Source of the DNA: Marinobacter nauticus | GTDB lineage: Bacteria > Pseudomonadota > Gammaproteobacteria > Pseudomonadales > Oleiphilaceae | Assembly: GCF_003634635.1 (NCBI RefSeq) | Contig: NZ_RBJB01000002.1 | Coordinates: 186,001-250,000 of the forward strand | DNA: 64,000 bases | Direction: 5' to 3' | Shown: positions 45,826 through 54,219 of the stretch, piece by piece | Position numbering within the stretch: position 1 is the first letter of the stretch | Layout of the letters: the number at the start of each line of letters is the position of its first letter | Notes under the pieces: generated by a model | What the model was told of the DNA's origin: nothing | What the model saw: only the letters and a program-made list of their open reading frames with translations | The model's database searches: none | Position numbers and translations under genes: made by a program

Positions 45826-47488
45826 GTTCAGGCTCCGGCAGTGGTTGGCTCGCAGCGGAAGTTGTTCCGGACTTAACGCCGGGAACACGGGAGAGCGATA
45901 CAAAGATCAGTACCAGTAGCGCCAACAGCCAGAGCCCGGTACCTGCAGCTTCCGCCAACCGGTAACTGCCCAGTTGCTGATAAAGCAAAACCGGGAGCGT
46001 GGGTTTGCCCGGGCTGCCGAACAGGGCGATAACACCGAAGTCACCCAGAGATAATGCCACACCATACGCCAGGGCCAGAGCAACTGGACGGCGCAGATGC
46101 GGCCAATACAGCCATCGCCATCGATACCAGCCCAGGAGGCCCAGTTGGTCTGCCTGTTTGAGTGATCCGGCGTCCAGGCTTGCCAGTGGTCCGCGCAGAA
46201 TCTGCAAGACAAACGGCACGGCCATCAGCCCGTTGATCAGTGCCACCAGGAACCAGCCCTGCATGGTATTCCCCAATTGCGGCCTTAACAGAATAAAAAG
46301 CCCGGTCCCCAGTACCAGAGGCGGTACGATCAATGGGAGATAGCCAGTGACGGCCGGCACTATGGCCAGCCAGCGCAGACGAGCCCTGTTGGTTGCCGCC
46401 AGGGTTAGCAAGGCAACGACCACCGAACCGAGCCCGGCTGGAATGGCGATTAACAGGCTGCGAGCGGTGGCCGGCAATAGCTGTTGATAAATAGAAGTAG
46501 CATCCGCCGTTGGCCACAAGGCCGGTAAACCGCGCAGGATAATGGCCAGTAGTGGCGCGACCAGAAAGGCCGTGAAAATCGCCAGGAGCAGACTTGCTGA
46601 AAACCCTTGCCAGCGCCGTGCGAACAGAGGGACCTGACGCGATAGCCGTCGGTTTGGCAGTACCGCGGTGTCCAGGCGTTTCCGGAAAACCAGCCACCAG
46701 AGGCTGCCACAGATCAACAGCTGCAGAATGGCAAACAGTGCGGCACGGGCGAAATCGAATTCAAAGCGCAGTGCCTGGTAGATGGCGACTTCCAGGGTGG
46801 TTGTTCCTGGCCCTCCGCCCAGCGTCATGATGATGGCAAAACTGGTGAAGCAGAGCGTGAACACCAGTGCCGCCACGCCGGGCAGGACCGGTTTGATGGC
46901 GGGCCAGTGTACCGCACGCCACAGCCACCAGCCGCCGAGCCCAAGCTGAGAGGCGGTTCTCATTCGTGGCGCGGGTATGGAATCCAGAGCCTGCAACAGG
47001 ATTCGGGCCGCCAGTGGCGCATTGAAGAACACGTGGGCGAGCAGAATGCCGTTCAGCCCATAAAGATTCCATCCATTTCCAGGAACCCAGATATTGAGCA
47101 GGCCGGTGAACCAGCCCTGCCGACCAAACACCGCTATGATGCCTGAGACTGCCACGATAGTGGATAAAACCAGACTCAACTCCATCAGCCGCAGAATCAA
47201 TGTACGACCAGGGAAGCTTCTGTAGCGTGCGAGGGCGGTCGCTACCGGGAGCGCCAGCGCCAGGCTTAACAGGACAGATAAAAAGGCCTGCCAAAGGGTA
47301 AATCGGACCACGCTCTGGAAATAGGAGCTTGCTAACGTGCGCCCCGGATCCAGCTCTCCGGCCTCCTGTAGTATGCTCAACAAGCCAAGTGCCACGAGCA
47401 GCAATAGCCCGGTGCCGAGTAACAGGCCAGGCCAGATTTGCCAGCCAGGATGGCTGAAGGGGGCGGCTCTCGCGTGTGTTGGCATCAC
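45818..47488 (-). CDS. thiP: Thiamine ABC transporter permease ThiP
   Basis: 556 aa, about 12 membrane segments arranged as two homologous permease halves. Each half carries the cytoplasmic EAA-type loop that contacts the ATPase (RMRTASQLGLGGWWLWRAVHWP in the first; SLKQADQLGLLGWYRWRWLYWP in the second). It starts directly after the thiB stop (47490) and overlaps thiQ. The fused-domain layout and length match ThiP of enterobacteria. Confidence 0.94.
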   Translation of the reverse strand: MMPTHARAAPFSHPGWQIWPGLLLGTGLLLLVALGLLSILQEAGELDPGRTLASSYFQSVVRFTLWQAFLSVLLSLALALPVATALARYRSFPGRTLILRLMELSLVLSTIVAVSGIIAVFGRQGWFTGLLNIWVPGNGWNLYGLNGILLAHVFFNAPLAARILLQALDSIPAPRMRTASQLGLGGWWLWRAVHWPAIKPVLPGVAALVFTLCFTSFAIIMTLGGGPGTTTLEVAIYQALRFEFDFARAALFAILQLLICGSLWWLVFRKRLDTAVLPNRRLSRQVPLFARRWQGFSASLLLAIFTAFLVAPLLAIILRGLPALWPTADATSIYQQLLPATARSLLIAIPAGLGSVVVALLTLAATNRARLRWLAIVPAVTGYLPLIVPPLVLGTGLFILLRPQLGNTMQGWFLVALINGLMAVPFVLQILRGPLASLDAGSLKQADQLGLLGWYRWRWLYWPHLRRPVALALAYGVALSLGDFGVIALFGSPGKPTLPVLLYQQLGSYRLAEAAGTGLWLLALLVLIFVSLSRVPGVKSGTTSAASQPLPEPEHA

Positions 47489-47489
47489 T

Positions 47490-48494
47490 TCAGTCGGTCA
47501 GTGCATCAAGCCAGTCGTTCACCAACTGTCGGCGAATGGTGGCAACTTTCGCGGGGTCTATATACAGGGCTTCGGATGGTGTAATCAGCTTGTCGAAAAC
47601 GTCTGGCAATTCATCGCCAAGATCAACCGCCGGATACATCACATTCTTCAGTGGAATATGACGCTGGAAGTCCGCGGTCAGCATGAAGTCCAGAAACTCT
47701 CTGGCAAGTGTCTTGTTATCGGAGCTTTCCACCAGGGCGGCGACTTCCACCTGCAGGTAATGTCCTTCATTGAAACGGGCCGCCTGATAACGGTCAGTTT
47801 TGTCGATAGCCATGTGATACGCAGGAGAAGTGCTGTAAGAGAGGATCATAGGCGCTTCGCCATTCATGAATAGCGAGAAATAACCGTCACTCCAGCTTTG
47901 GGTGGTTGCGAGAATCTTGTCGCTGAGCTGCTGCCACTTTGCTGGCGCTTCATCACCATAGACGGCATGCATCCAGAGCAACAGGCCGAGTCCCGGTGTG
48001 CTGGTGCGCGGATCCTGAATAATGATCTTGAGATCGTCTGGCGCGTTGACCAGTTCTTCAAGGCTTGAGGGCGGCTCCGACAACTGCTCGGTATCGTAGA
48101 CAAAGGCAAAATAGCCCCAGTCGTAGGGCACGAAAGTGTCGTCGTCCCAGTTAACAGGCAATGCCAGGCGTTCCAGTGATTGGCCGTGGCGGCCCAGAAG
48201 GCCGGTTTGCCGAGCAGTCTGCATGGTGCCGGTATCCAGCCCCAGAACCACGTCTGCCGGGGTGGAGCTTCCTTCCAGCCGGAGCCTTTGCAGAATGTCT
48301 CCGCCGCTGTCCAATACGGTGTAGTTCAGGGAGCAGCCGCATTGGGCTTCAAACGCCTCTTTAACTGCGGGCCCTGGGCCCCATTCGGCGGCAAAGGAGG
48401 GATGGGTATACACATTCAGGGCGGTCGGTTCATCGGCGGCAACCATCAGCGGCAGCGACACGGCGAACAACGCGGGAATCAAGCGTGAAATCAT
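47490..48494 (-). CDS. thiB: Thiamine-binding periplasmic protein ThiB (TbpA)
   Basis: 334 aa. A signal peptide (LIPALFAVSLPLMVAADEP) precedes a type II solute-binding fold. Family features include LNVYTHPSFAAEWGPGPAVKEAFEAQCGCSLNY, GLDTGTMQTARQTGLLG and VPYDWGYFAFVYDTEQL, as in thiamine/TPP-binding TbpA. The ATG at 48494 is preceded by AAGGTG. A TPP riboswitch occupies the leader. First gene of thiBPQ. Confidence 0.95.
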   Translation of the reverse strand: MISRLIPALFAVSLPLMVAADEPTALNVYTHPSFAAEWGPGPAVKEAFEAQCGCSLNYTVLDSGGDILQRLRLEGSSTPADVVLGLDTGTMQTARQTGLLGRHGQSLERLALPVNWDDDTFVPYDWGYFAFVYDTEQLSEPPSSLEELVNAPDDLKIIIQDPRTSTPGLGLLLWMHAVYGDEAPAKWQQLSDKILATTQSWSDGYFSLFMNGEAPMILSYSTSPAYHMAIDKTDRYQAARFNEGHYLQVEVAALVESSDNKTLAREFLDFMLTADFQRHIPLKNVMYPAVDLGDELPDVFDKLITPSEALYIDPAKVATIRRQLVNDWLDALTD

Positions 48495-48499
48495 ACATT

Positions 48500-48526
48500 G
48501 GCACCTTGTTCAGTAGCGGGGGTGCC
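48500..48526 (-). promoter_or_regulatory. Shine-Dalgarno sequestering hairpin of the TPP riboswitch
   Basis: On the minus strand GGCACC (48526-48521) pairs with GGTGCC (48505-48500), which includes the thiB ribosome binding site AAGGTG. The same 5' arm, extended to GGCACCCC (48526-48519), is perfectly complementary to GGGGTGCC of the aptamer (48623-48616). The pairings are mutually exclusive, as expected of a translational on/off switch. Confidence 0.6.
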
Positions 48527-48552
48527 ATGCCGCGAACACCACGAAAGGTGGT

Positions 48553-48630
48553 GACTCAATCCCTACGCCGGTATTAACCGGGTCAGGTTCCGCGGGTATG
48601 GTCTCAGCCCTTCCAGGCACCCCGTTGAGT
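48553..48630 (-). ncRNA. TPP (thi-box) riboswitch upstream of thiBPQ
   Basis: On the minus strand the conserved core appears in order: GGGGTGCC, GGGCTGAGACCATACCC, GAACCTGACCCGGTTAATACC, GGCGTAGGGA, then a closing P1 strand (ACTCAACGG with GATTGAGT). CTGAGA and the CCTGA/GGTTAATACC elements are diagnostic of thiamine pyrophosphate aptamers. TPP binding would repress thiB translation through the hairpin at 48500-48526. The rest of 48495-48795 shows no gene. Confidence 0.97.
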
Positions 48631-48798
48631 TGAGTCAATGCTATCACGCCGGAGCCACACCCCGGAATTCGTATGTTTGATTACTGCTTGTTTGTTTTTT
48701 GTACGGCGATGACGGGTGTCTCATTTTTTATTGGTAGAATAGGGCATTTTTTGATCTGCAGATTTATGCAGCTTCTATCTGGTTGAGAGGTAAGTTTG

Positions 48799-49542
48799 AT
48801 GCCCAAGCATCACAAACGACGAGGAATTTCTGCTCTGGTTGCAGGCGCGCTTTTTACCCTCGGGTTGTCGGCCGCAGGCCACGCCCAAACCGCGAACGAT
48901 GATATGTTTGGACGTTTGGCTTCCGCGGCTCCCAAGCTCAGCCCGCAGGTTCTCGAAGCCGCACTCAAGGCAACCCGTTGCGCCATCAGCAATGGCACAG
49001 CCATGCCGGAGCGGCTGGCTGTGATCGACTTCTCTTTGCCGTCCTCGAAAGAAAGGCTGTGGCTGTTTGATCTGAACGAAGGAGAATTAATCCTTCGCGA
49101 CCTCGTGGCTCACGGTAAAAACTCCGGTAATGCTGAGGCAACCGCATTTTCCAATATCGAGGGCAGTCACCAGTCCAGTATCGGCCTGTTCAAAGCCGCC
49201 GAATCCTATCGGGGTTCCCATGGCTATTCGTTACGCCTTGACGGACTGGAACCGGGTTTTAACGATCTTGCTCGTCAGCGGGCGATTGTTATCCATGGTG
49301 CAGACTACGTTCAGGACAGCTGGGTAACAAAGTACGGCAGAATCGGCCGTAGTCATGGCTGCCCGGCGGTAGACAATCAAATCATCAAAACCGTGGTAGA
49401 CGAGCTCAAGGGCGGACAGCTGGTGTTTAAATACTATCCCGATCAGGAATGGCTCCAGTCCTCCAGTTACCTGAACTGCGATTCCGCCGGGCAGCTGGCC
49501 GGCGCGCGTAATGCCACAGCGGTGGCTGGGGATCGATCCTGA
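48799..49542 (+). CDS. Murein L,D-transpeptidase catalytic domain family protein
   Basis: 247 aa from ATG at 48799 (GAGAGG upstream; a TTG directly precedes it). A signal peptide (SALVAGALFTLGLSAAGHAQ) and a YkuD_2-type catalytic domain are visible. It has the opening AVIDFSLPSSKERLWLFDLNEGELI, the IVIHGADYV segment and the active-site motif GRIGRSHGCPAVD with the nucleophile Cys. Enzymes of this fold cross-link peptidoglycan or attach proteins to it, but this subfamily's exact substrate is unsettled. Monocistronic, upstream of the tRNA pair. Confidence 0.9.
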   Translation: MPKHHKRRGISALVAGALFTLGLSAAGHAQTANDDMFGRLASAAPKLSPQVLEAALKATRCAISNGTAMPERLAVIDFSLPSSKERLWLFDLNEGELILRDLVAHGKNSGNAEATAFSNIEGSHQSSIGLFKAAESYRGSHGYSLRLDGLEPGFNDLARQRAIVIHGADYVQDSWVTKYGRIGRSHGCPAVDNQIIKTVVDELKGGQLVFKYYPDQEWLQSSSYLNCDSAGQLAGARNATAVAGDRS

Positions 49543-49603
49543 ATCGTTACTGGCTAAACTTTGTGCAGATTTTCAGTAAAAACAGAAAGTTGAAAAAAAG
49601 GTG

Positions 49604-49631
49604 TTGACGGCGAAGGCGGAATCCGTAGAAT
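49604..49631 (+). promoter_or_regulatory. Sigma-70 promoter of the tRNA-Gly/tRNA-Cys unit
   Basis: TTGACG, 16-nt spacer, TAGAAT, followed by a GC-rich discriminator (ACGCAGCCG). The start would be near 49638, 33 nt before tRNA-Gly. Confidence 0.75.
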
Positions 49632-49670
49632 ACGCAGCCGTTGACGAGGCAATGCCTCTGAAACATTAGA

Positions 49671-49746
49671 GCGGGAATAGCTCAGTTGGTAGAGCACAAC
49701 CTTGCCAAGGTTGGGGTCGCGAGTTCGAATCTCGTTTCCCGCTCCA
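49671..49746 (+). tRNA. tRNA-Gly (anticodon GCC)
   Basis: 76 nt including encoded CCA. The acceptor stem GCGGGAA pairs with TTCCCGC. The anticodon loop is TTGCCAA (anticodon GCC), the D arm is GCTCAGTTGGTAGAGC and the T loop is GTTCGAATC. Confidence 0.98.
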
Positions 49747-49803
49747 ATTTCTCCAAGTCTCTCAATGCCTCCTGAGAGCAAAAGCCAGAATCCAGGCTTC
49801 CCC

Positions 49804-49877
49804 GGCGCGGTGGCAGAGTGGTTATGCAGCGGACTGCAACTCCGTGTACGCCGGTTCGATTCCGACCCGCGCCTCCA
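49804..49877 (+). tRNA. tRNA-Cys (anticodon GCA)
   Basis: 74 nt including encoded CCA. The acceptor stem GGCGCGG pairs with CCGCGCC, the anticodon loop is CTGCAAC (GCA), and the T arm contains GGTTCGATTCC. It follows tRNA-Gly by 57 nt on the same transcript, as in the glyW-cysT unit of enterobacteria; the usual third gene, tRNA-Leu, is absent. Confidence 0.98.
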
Positions 49878-49919
49878 TTTTTACTCCCTTATATCAAAGT
49901 CTTGTGATCTTGGGCAGTA

Positions 49920-50119
49920 GTCCTCGGCTGATACTGAAGGCTCATGTCTTCGGGCATATTCATGAGGGCTATGGTGAGTACCTGCAGGGCGAAACCCGTC
50001 TCATTAATGCCAGTACCTGCAACGAACGTTATATGCCTGAGAATACTCCGCTGGTGTTAGACCTATCCCTTCAAAAGGGCTGGCCTCAAAGACGCCAGGC
50101 TATGTTTGTTGCTCATTAA
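49920..50119 (+). pseudogene. Remnant of a metallophosphoesterase gene (3' end only)
   Basis: The frame reads LKAHVFGHIHEGYGEYLQGE, then RLINASTCNERYMPENTPLV and LDL, to a stop at 50119. This is the C-terminal block of calcineurin-like metallophosphoesterases of the MPPED/YfcE-like type, with the metal-binding GHIHEG motif and the INAS.C...Y.P.N.P signature. The remaining, larger N-terminal part, including the other metal-binding motifs, is missing: upstream the frame runs straight into tRNA-Cys. No start codon or binding site supports a short product. It looks like a relic cut off at the tRNA. Its stop overlaps the stop of the GGDEF-EAL gene on the other strand. Confidence 0.75.
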
Positions 50120-51843
50120 CTGCGTGAAGCCAGGGGCTTCATAAATGCCTCTACCGCTTTCGCCGGCATTGGTTTGGCGTAAAGAAAGCCCTGGGCGAAA
50201 TCGCATCCGAGGTCCCGTATCAGCTTTGCCTGTTGCTCGGTCTCTACACCTTCTACAAGAATGCTCAAGCCGAGACTCTGGCCGACCGTAACCATGGCTT
50301 TCATGATGGCCATGTCGCTTTCGTTTTCCATGGCATAGTGAAGAAAGCTTCGATCGATCTTGATGCTGCATACCGGGAGCTTCCGAAGATAAACCAGGGA
50401 AGAGTATCCGGTGCCGAAGTCGTCAATGGATATATGGAGCCCGGCAGCCTTGAGGCGCTCCAGTTGCCTGGTTTGGTCTTCTTCGCTCCCAAACACCTCG
50501 TTTTCCGTGAGTTCTACCCCGAGTTGCTCAGGTTTCAAACCATAGTGTTTGATGGTTTCCAGGATCTGGTCAGCCAGGTGTGGATTGGTCAGTTGGCGAC
50601 CGGACAGATTGACGTCAATGCGCACGCCCGCGAACTCAGTTCGCTGCCAGGCATTGAGCTGCTTGCATGCGGCATCGATGACCCAGTCACCGATACGGTT
50701 TATAAGCCCCGATTTTTCTGCAACAGGGATGAACGTCGCCGGCGAGACAAGGTTTGATGCCTTGTCGAAACACCGCAACAGCGCCTCGCAGGAGGTGGTC
50801 CCGCCAGTTCTCAGATCTATCTGTGGCTGGTAGTAAAGTTCCAATCCGCCATTCGTCAGGGCTTGTCGGAGCAGGGCGGTAATCTGTTGGTATTTGACGA
50901 GCCGGTCGTTGATATCAGAGGTGTAGAAGCAGACCGTATTCTTTCCGATCTCCTTGGCGCGGTACATGGCCGCGTCTGCGTTGCCCATGAGTTCCGCGGC
51001 GGTGCCGCCATTGTGTGGGTACAGGCTGACGCCAAAACTCGCCGATACCTGATAGCAATCACCGTGAAGCTGCACCTTGCTTTCGAGTGCCTTGACCAGC
51101 CGTTGAAGTAATTCATGGATGCCCTCTGGGCCATGAAAATCGAACAGCAACAGAACGAATTCGTCGCCTCCGAAACGGCAGAGCAGATCGCTGTGTCGTA
51201 ATTCCTGCTTTAAGGTGTCAGCAACCGATTTGAGGAGGGTGTCGCCCTGATAGTGGCCGAGCGTATCGTTAATCAGTTTGAAGTTGTCCAGATCCATGAA
51301 GATCACCGCAACTTCCCGATTGCAACGATCTGCCTCGGCCAACCGGCTTTCAAGTTCAGACTCCATCAGGCGTCGGTTGGGTAACCCGGTAAGATCATCA
51401 AAACTGGCGCGGCGAACCAGTTCTGCCTTGGCTTGCGTTTGTTCTTCCAGGCTGATGTCGATACAAAACATTTCGCACTCGCCGGTATCCTGCTTGATCA
51501 TGACATGACTGGAGTAAACGGGAACCTGGTGGCCATCCTTGTGTTTCAGTGCCAGTTCTTCTGCGGGAATGCTGATGTTGTGATCGAGCCAGTTGGTGTG
51601 GGCCTCAATAACGGCTTCGCGCATGGCTTCCGGAATAATCAGGTCCTCCAGCCGTTTTCCCTGAGCCTCATTTCTGGAGTACCCGTATAGTCTTGTGCTG
51701 GCTTCATTCCAGTAGATGACCCTCCGATTCCGGTCGTAGCCCTGAACGGCAACCATCGGCAGGCTCTCAATCAACTCATGGAACTTTTGTTCACTTTGCT
51801 CCGATTGTGACGATGACGACGATCTGTCCTTCTTCTTATCCAT
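50116..51843 (-). CDS. PAS-GGDEF-EAL cyclic-di-GMP turnover protein
   Basis: 575 aa from ATG at 51843 (GGAGGAG upstream). A PAS sensor domain (about 20-135, FHELIESLPMVAVQGYDRNRRVIYWNEAS) is followed by GGDEF (about 145-310) with an intact RFGGDEF active site. A C-terminal EAL domain (about 320-570) has EALLR, NLSGRQL, DDFGTGYSSL, KIDRSF and VEGVET all present. Both synthetic and degradative motifs look catalytically complete, so the net activity is unclear. No membrane segment: a cytoplasmic sensor, possibly of redox or small ligands through PAS. Confidence 0.93.
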   Translation of the reverse strand: MDKKKDRSSSSSQSEQSEQKFHELIESLPMVAVQGYDRNRRVIYWNEASTRLYGYSRNEAQGKRLEDLIIPEAMREAVIEAHTNWLDHNISIPAEELALKHKDGHQVPVYSSHVMIKQDTGECEMFCIDISLEEQTQAKAELVRRASFDDLTGLPNRRLMESELESRLAEADRCNREVAVIFMDLDNFKLINDTLGHYQGDTLLKSVADTLKQELRHSDLLCRFGGDEFVLLLFDFHGPEGIHELLQRLVKALESKVQLHGDCYQVSASFGVSLYPHNGGTAAELMGNADAAMYRAKEIGKNTVCFYTSDINDRLVKYQQITALLRQALTNGGLELYYQPQIDLRTGGTTSCEALLRCFDKASNLVSPATFIPVAEKSGLINRIGDWVIDAACKQLNAWQRTEFAGVRIDVNLSGRQLTNPHLADQILETIKHYGLKPEQLGVELTENEVFGSEEDQTRQLERLKAAGLHISIDDFGTGYSSLVYLRKLPVCSIKIDRSFLHYAMENESDMAIMKAMVTVGQSLGLSILVEGVETEQQAKLIRDLGCDFAQGFLYAKPMPAKAVEAFMKPLASRS

Positions 51844-51993
51844 GACGGACGAGACTCCTCCCGGTTGGGTGAGAACGCATCTATGCGCTTTCCAGTCGTT
51901 CACAACAAGAATAGGAAGCCATTCCTCCGTTTGCGAGCCTGATGGGATATTCCTTGTTAGAATACGCCGACATTTCCAACGTTTGGACGCTCA

Positions 51994-52845
51994 GTGAACA
52001 TCACTTCCTTTGACTCTCTCGCCTGTCCACTCGACGGCAACCCGCTGCAGCGGGAAGACAAAGTCTGGCGCTGTCCGCAGGGCCATAGCTTCGATATTGC
52101 CCGCCAGGGCTACGTAAATTTGCTGCCAGTTCAGAAAAAGCGCTCGAAAGAACCCGGTGACAGCAAAGCCATGGTGGCCGCGCGCCAGCGCTTTCTGGAG
52201 GCGGGATACTATCGCCCGATTGCGGATGCCGTGTCGGCGGCAATCCTGAACGACGCTGCCACGGGCAGCGAACTCAGTTGCCTGGATACCGGCTGTGGTG
52301 AGGGCTATTATTTGCGTCAGCTAGCGTCCCCGGAGGGTGAAATCTCACTATCGTTGCTCGGATTGGACATTTCCAAGTGGGCGGTGCTGGCGGCTGCGCG
52401 CAGGGAAAAGCGCGCATGTTGGGTGGTTGGCAGCAATGCCAATCTGCCGGTGTTACCAGCTTCAGTCGACCGTGTGCTTTGCCTCTTCGGGTTTCCGGTG
52501 TATCCGGAGTTTGCGCGGGTTTTAAGGCCAGGCGGGCGACTGGTACAGGTAGACGCCGGCCAGGATCATCTGAGGGAATTGCGGGAGATTGTTTACCCGG
52601 AAGTTCGCGCAGACTCTCGTAAAGTGGCTCCGGTACCAGAAGGATTTCGGCGAATCTGCACCCAGGACATACGCTTTACAGTGCACCTTGACGGCGCCGA
52701 GCCCATTGCCGATTTATTGGCAATGACCCCACACCTCTACCGGGCAAGCGCGGAGGGCAGGGCACGGGCTGCGGCGCTGAAAACGTTATCGGTAACCGTG
52801 GACGTCTGCCTGCAAACGTTTGAGCGTTATAATCCTGCCGGCTGA
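51994..52845 (+). CDS. rlmA: 23S rRNA (guanine-N1)-methyltransferase RlmA
   Basis: 283 aa; GTG start. RlmA methylates G745 in helix 35 of 23S rRNA. The N-terminal zinc-finger part has CPLDG...CPQGHSFD and the typical ARQGYVNLLPVQ. A Rossmann SAM domain follows with LSCLDTGCGEGYYLRQL, LGLDISKWAVLAA, CLFGFPVYPEFARVLRPGG. The match to RlmA(I) is strong. Its 3' end overlaps the convergent DUF3581 gene by 19 nt. Confidence 0.93.
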   Translation: MNITSFDSLACPLDGNPLQREDKVWRCPQGHSFDIARQGYVNLLPVQKKRSKEPGDSKAMVAARQRFLEAGYYRPIADAVSAAILNDAATGSELSCLDTGCGEGYYLRQLASPEGEISLSLLGLDISKWAVLAAARREKRACWVVGSNANLPVLPASVDRVLCLFGFPVYPEFARVLRPGGRLVQVDAGQDHLRELREIVYPEVRADSRKVAPVPEGFRRICTQDIRFTVHLDGAEPIADLLAMTPHLYRASAEGRARAAALKTLSVTVDVCLQTFERYNPAG

Positions 52846-53573
52846 TCAGCGCTTTCCATCCCCCAGCGGGTGCCTCTCGCCTTGAGCCGGTAAAACTCCT
52901 CGATGATGCCGGCCATGGCCTCAGGGCAGTACTCCCGAAGGCCGCCCAGTACCAGCCGCTTGGCAACCTCGCCAACGGTTTTGCCGGAAGACTGCAGGTT
53001 GTATTCAAGCGTTACGTTGCCGCGTTTACCCGCAACTTCCAGGTCCGCGTTGTTCAGTTCGAGGTCTGGGTGAGGATTCTCCAGCTGTGTGAGAGCCAGG
53101 CTCATGCTCTCATACATCACCATTGGCCGGTCGGGATTGAACATCACCCCGTGTGATTCCATCAAGGGCTTGAGCGTGTGCGGAAAGTTTTTCCCGGACG
53201 CCGCAACATAGCACCGACTGAACTCTTCAATCACTTTTTCATCCCGGGTTACCGCGCCTTTACGGGTAACTTCCAGGTAGACCTTACCGGCTTCGTCGAC
53301 AACGTTGATGGCTTCGCCATTGTCGCTTTCGCGGAACTCAAGCGGAACCTCGGCACCAAGCAGGTTACGGAACTTGAAGGTCATATTTTCTGAGAGCCCG
53401 AAACGGGACACCACAATGGTGAACAGCAGGTCGCCGGGCACGCAAAAACGACGGGCGTCCGGATCGTGGATCGGATTGAAGTCCCCGGCGATCTCTTTGG
53501 CAAAGTAGCTGGCCTGGGGTGCGGAAATCACAATACGTCCGTCCTGGACGGAATAGAACTGTTCAGAAAACAT
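52827..53573 (-). CDS. DUF3581 family protein
   Basis: 248 aa, function unknown. It opens MFSEQFYSVQDGRIVISAPQ, then ASYFAKEIAGDFNPIHDPDARRFCVPGDLLF, a pattern that recalls MaoC/hotdog-fold hydratase sequences (the FNPIHDP segment). YESMSLALTQLENPHPDLEL is a second conserved block. DUF3581 occurs as a single-domain cytoplasmic protein in marine gammaproteobacteria. No catalytic role is established. It overlaps the end of rlmA on the opposite strand. Confidence 0.87.
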   Translation of the reverse strand: MFSEQFYSVQDGRIVISAPQASYFAKEIAGDFNPIHDPDARRFCVPGDLLFTIVVSRFGLSENMTFKFRNLLGAEVPLEFRESDNGEAINVVDEAGKVYLEVTRKGAVTRDEKVIEEFSRCYVAASGKNFPHTLKPLMESHGVMFNPDRPMVMYESMSLALTQLENPHPDLELNNADLEVAGKRGNVTLEYNLQSSGKTVGEVAKRLVLGGLREYCPEAMAGIIEEFYRLKARGTRWGMESADQPAGL

Positions 53574-53718
53574 GGTGGGCCTTTTCTGGTTTGCTGAGCC
53601 TCGAGGGCCTGGGGAGTGAATTCACCCGAGCGGGCATTATAGGCCTTAGCGTGGCTCAAGGTGAGCCCGACCATGGTACTAATAAGGATGAATACGGACT
53701 AACACGGAAATTCAGGCA

Positions 53719-53747
53719 ACAAAAAAGGCAGCCGAAGCTGCCTTTTT
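53719..53747 (-). terminator. Terminator of the cold-shock gene
   Basis: AAGGCAGC, loop CGAA, GCTGCCTT, flanked by A-runs and T-runs on both sides, so it can work in both directions. On the minus strand it is 22 nt after the cold-shock stop and followed by TTTT. Confidence 0.93.
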
Positions 53748-53766
53748 GATCGTACTGGGCTGTTAT

Positions 53767-53976
<210 letters not shown>

Positions 53977-54219
53977 TTACTATCCTGAATTCAATCATTT
54001 AATGTGCTGCTTGGTCTCGTTGTGAGGGCAGGTCAGCGGTGTGCGGAAACATAAAAACTGGCGTGATCAAAAACAGGACGAACACTACTTATAACAACAG
54101 GGATGCGTCTTATTGATGAATGCTTTGCTAAATCTTTCCAACGACGGCCACTGTACTCCTGTCTCGATGGTTTGCATAGCTATTTTTTCTAGGCAGATAC
54201 CCTGATCACCGGAAACCAC

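Noticed and set aside
52827..52845. Overlap of rlmA and the DUF3581 gene as a regulatory antisense device
   Set aside because: A 19-nt convergent overlap is common in compact genomes, and nothing else suggests regulation.
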